In this document: in pieces, positions 62,926 through 64,000 of the stretch | How positions within the stretch are numbered: position 1 is the first letter of the stretch | Layout: the number at the start of each line of letters is the position of its first letter | Assembly: GCF_022808915.1 (NCBI RefSeq) | Contig: NZ_JAKZFS010000002.1 | Location: forward strand, 558,001 to 622,000 | Reading direction: 5' to 3' | DNA from: Fundidesulfovibrio terrae | GTDB lineage: Bacteria > Desulfobacterota > Desulfovibrionia > Desulfovibrionales > Desulfovibrionaceae | Length of the DNA: 64,000 nt | Made by a program: the position numbers and the translations under genes | The notes under the pieces: generated by a model | What the model was told of the DNA's origin: nothing | The model's database searches: none | The model's input: the letters and a program-made list of their open reading frames with translations, nothing else

Positions 62926-64000
62926 ATGAAATTTCAGCGCGCCATTTTTTCGTCCAAGATCGTCTTCCTGGCGGCCAACGCCACCATGTCCGGCATGCTC
63001 CTCTGGGACATGGGCGGGCGCGCCAAGCTGTTCGCCCTGGCCGTGCCCCTGGCCTGCGCCGTCTGCCTGTGGCGCAGGTCCCTGCCCCTGGTGCTTGCCG
63101 CCCTGGGCGCGTCGCTGCCCTTTTTCGGATTCCAGTCCTACTCGGCCCATGCCCAGGTGATGCACTTCCTGGTGAGCGTGGCCGCCCTGGCCCTGCTGCT
63201 GGATACCGGCGAGAGGCGCCCGGCCGAGGGCTTCGGGCCGCTTCGGCTGTGGCTCATGGGCTTCGTGGGGGTGATGCTGGCCGGGCTGCCGCTCCTTCCT
63301 TTCGGCGAGATGGCCTCCGCCCTGCGCGAGACAGGCCCTCTGGGGCTGGCCCGGATGCTGGCCTACTCGGTGGCCGCCAGCTCCTTCTACGCCGTGGCCG
63401 CCCTGGACCGGCTGGCGCTCTACGCCCTGTTCGCCTGGGAGCTCTCGCGCACGCGCGAAGACGAACCCCTGATGGCCATGGCCCGGGGCGTAGCCGCCTC
63501 CATCCCGGCCGCCCTGGCCTTCGGGCTGGCGGAATACTTCCTGGCTCGCGGAACGGCCTACGCCATGAGCGACCGGCTCACCTCGCTGTTTCTGAACCCC
63601 GGCTGGTTCGCGGAATACGTCTGCGTGGGATTCCCGCTGCTCTTTCTTCTGGGGCGCGGGCGTGGCCGCTGGTTTCTCTTCGCCCTGCTGGCGGTGGCCC
63701 TGGCGGCCATGGTGCTCACCATGGCCCGGGCGGCCTGGCTGGTCTCGGGCGTGCTGGCCATGGGCTGCGTGGTGGCCGCCACGGGAGGCTTCGACCTGTT
63801 CTCGCTGGACTACCGGCGCATGGCCAAGGGCGCGCTTCTGGGGCTCGCGGCCGTGGCCGTGGTGGGGGTGGGGGTGTACGGGGCCTTGTCCGCCACGCGG
63901 GTGTCGCTCCTCAACTTCCCCCTGGCCACCATGATCGCCCAGCGCCTGGAGAAATTCTCCGAGACCCCGCGCCCGCTGGTGTTCAAGAGCGGCGTGCTGA
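62926..64000 (+). CDS. O-antigen ligase-like membrane protein, 5' part (runs off the window)
   Basis: The open frame starts at ATG 62926, 11 bases after the glycosyltransferase stop, and has no stop to the end of the window (358 codons). Many hydrophobic segments are present. LFLNPGWFAEYVCVGFPL near residue 225 fits the Wzy/WaaL O-antigen ligase family. The remainder, including the large periplasmic loop, is outside the window. It probably joins or polymerises glycan chains at the inner membrane. The frame is missed by stop-to-stop listings because it runs off the edge. Confidence 0.68.
   Translation, partial: MKFQRAIFSSKIVFLAANATMSGMLLWDMGGRAKLFALAVPLACAVCLWRRSLPLVLAALGASLPFFGFQSYSAHAQVMHFLVSVAALALLLDTGERRPAEGFGPLRLWLMGFVGVMLAGLPLLPFGEMASALRETGPLGLARMLAYSVAASSFYAVAALDRLALYALFAWELSRTREDEPLMAMARGVAASIPAALAFGLAEYFLARGTAYAMSDRLTSLFLNPGWFAEYVCVGFPLLFLLGRGRGRWFLFALLAVALAAMVLTMARAAWLVSGVLAMGCVVAATGGFDLFSLDYRRMAKGALLGLAAVAVVGVGVYGALSATRVSLLNFPLATMIAQRLEKFSETPRPLVFKSGVL

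Overview
The window looks like chromosome from a GC-rich sulfate-reducing deltaproteobacterium of the Desulfovibrionaceae (Desulfovibrio or Fundidesulfovibrio type). The evidence is a periplasmic selenocysteine formate dehydrogenase (fdhA/fdhB) plus fdhE, a GlcD/GlcF-type flavin and Fe-S dehydrogenase pair for lactate- or glycolate-like 2-hydroxyacids, a mannose-type PTS remnant with EI and HPr, and protein sequences throughout that resemble that family. This placement is inferred from gene content; no rRNA, tRNA, CRISPR array or intact insertion sequence was seen.

Layout. 1-6.5 kb: the 3' end of argJ, an array of strong hairpins, a UPF0145 gene, a TIGR04282/TIGR04283 glycosyltransferase-like pair, a class I amidotransferase, a pyridoxamine-oxidase-like protein, an RNA methyltransferase and a SPOR-domain secreted protein. 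6.5-7.9 kb: a candidate structured RNA and a TMEM175-type channel. 7.9-14.5 kb: secA, then a GlcF-like, GlcD-like and disulfide-reductase-like cluster. 14.9-20.3 kb: a small Cys-cluster protein, an exported SGNH-like protein, and the operon EIID-HPr-ptsI-smpB. 20.4-29.2 kb: a TPR protein, a NodIJ-like ABC exporter, a DUF4136-like lipoprotein, cheD, a membrane-fusion-like adaptor, fdhE, a transposase-derived protein lacking its catalytic residues, and an RRM protein.

29.4-34.6 kb is the most unusual region. Five tightly packed genes read in one direction: an exported thioredoxin-like protein, an exported peroxiredoxin-like protein, a solute-binding lipoprotein, a histidine kinase whose HAMP domain is split by a four-cysteine insert, and a REC-STAS fusion. 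I infer a periplasmic thiol/ligand sensing pathway with a STAS output. 34.8-41.3 kb holds a membrane protein of unknown function, fdhB-fdhA and alanine dehydrogenase.

41.8-50 kb carries an S11 peptidase, a DUF401 permease, a Cys-cluster protein, a CMD-family protein facing a LysR regulator, a serine hydrolase, a PDZ lipoprotein and a shikimate-kinase-like protein. 50.2-55.1 kb is a complete branched-chain amino acid ABC operon (livK-H-M-G-F), preceded by three evenly spaced palindromes. 55.5-64 kb has gmhA, fmdB-hemC, a large membrane protein, cobT behind a cobalamin riboswitch and terminator, a phosphofructokinase with an altered GGDGT motif, a glycosyltransferase and the start of an O-antigen-ligase-like gene cut by the window end.

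Nine copies of a short hairpin repeat with a conserved GCCTCCGGCGGCC arm are scattered between genes. In at least two places the arm supplies the apparent ribosome-binding site of the next gene.
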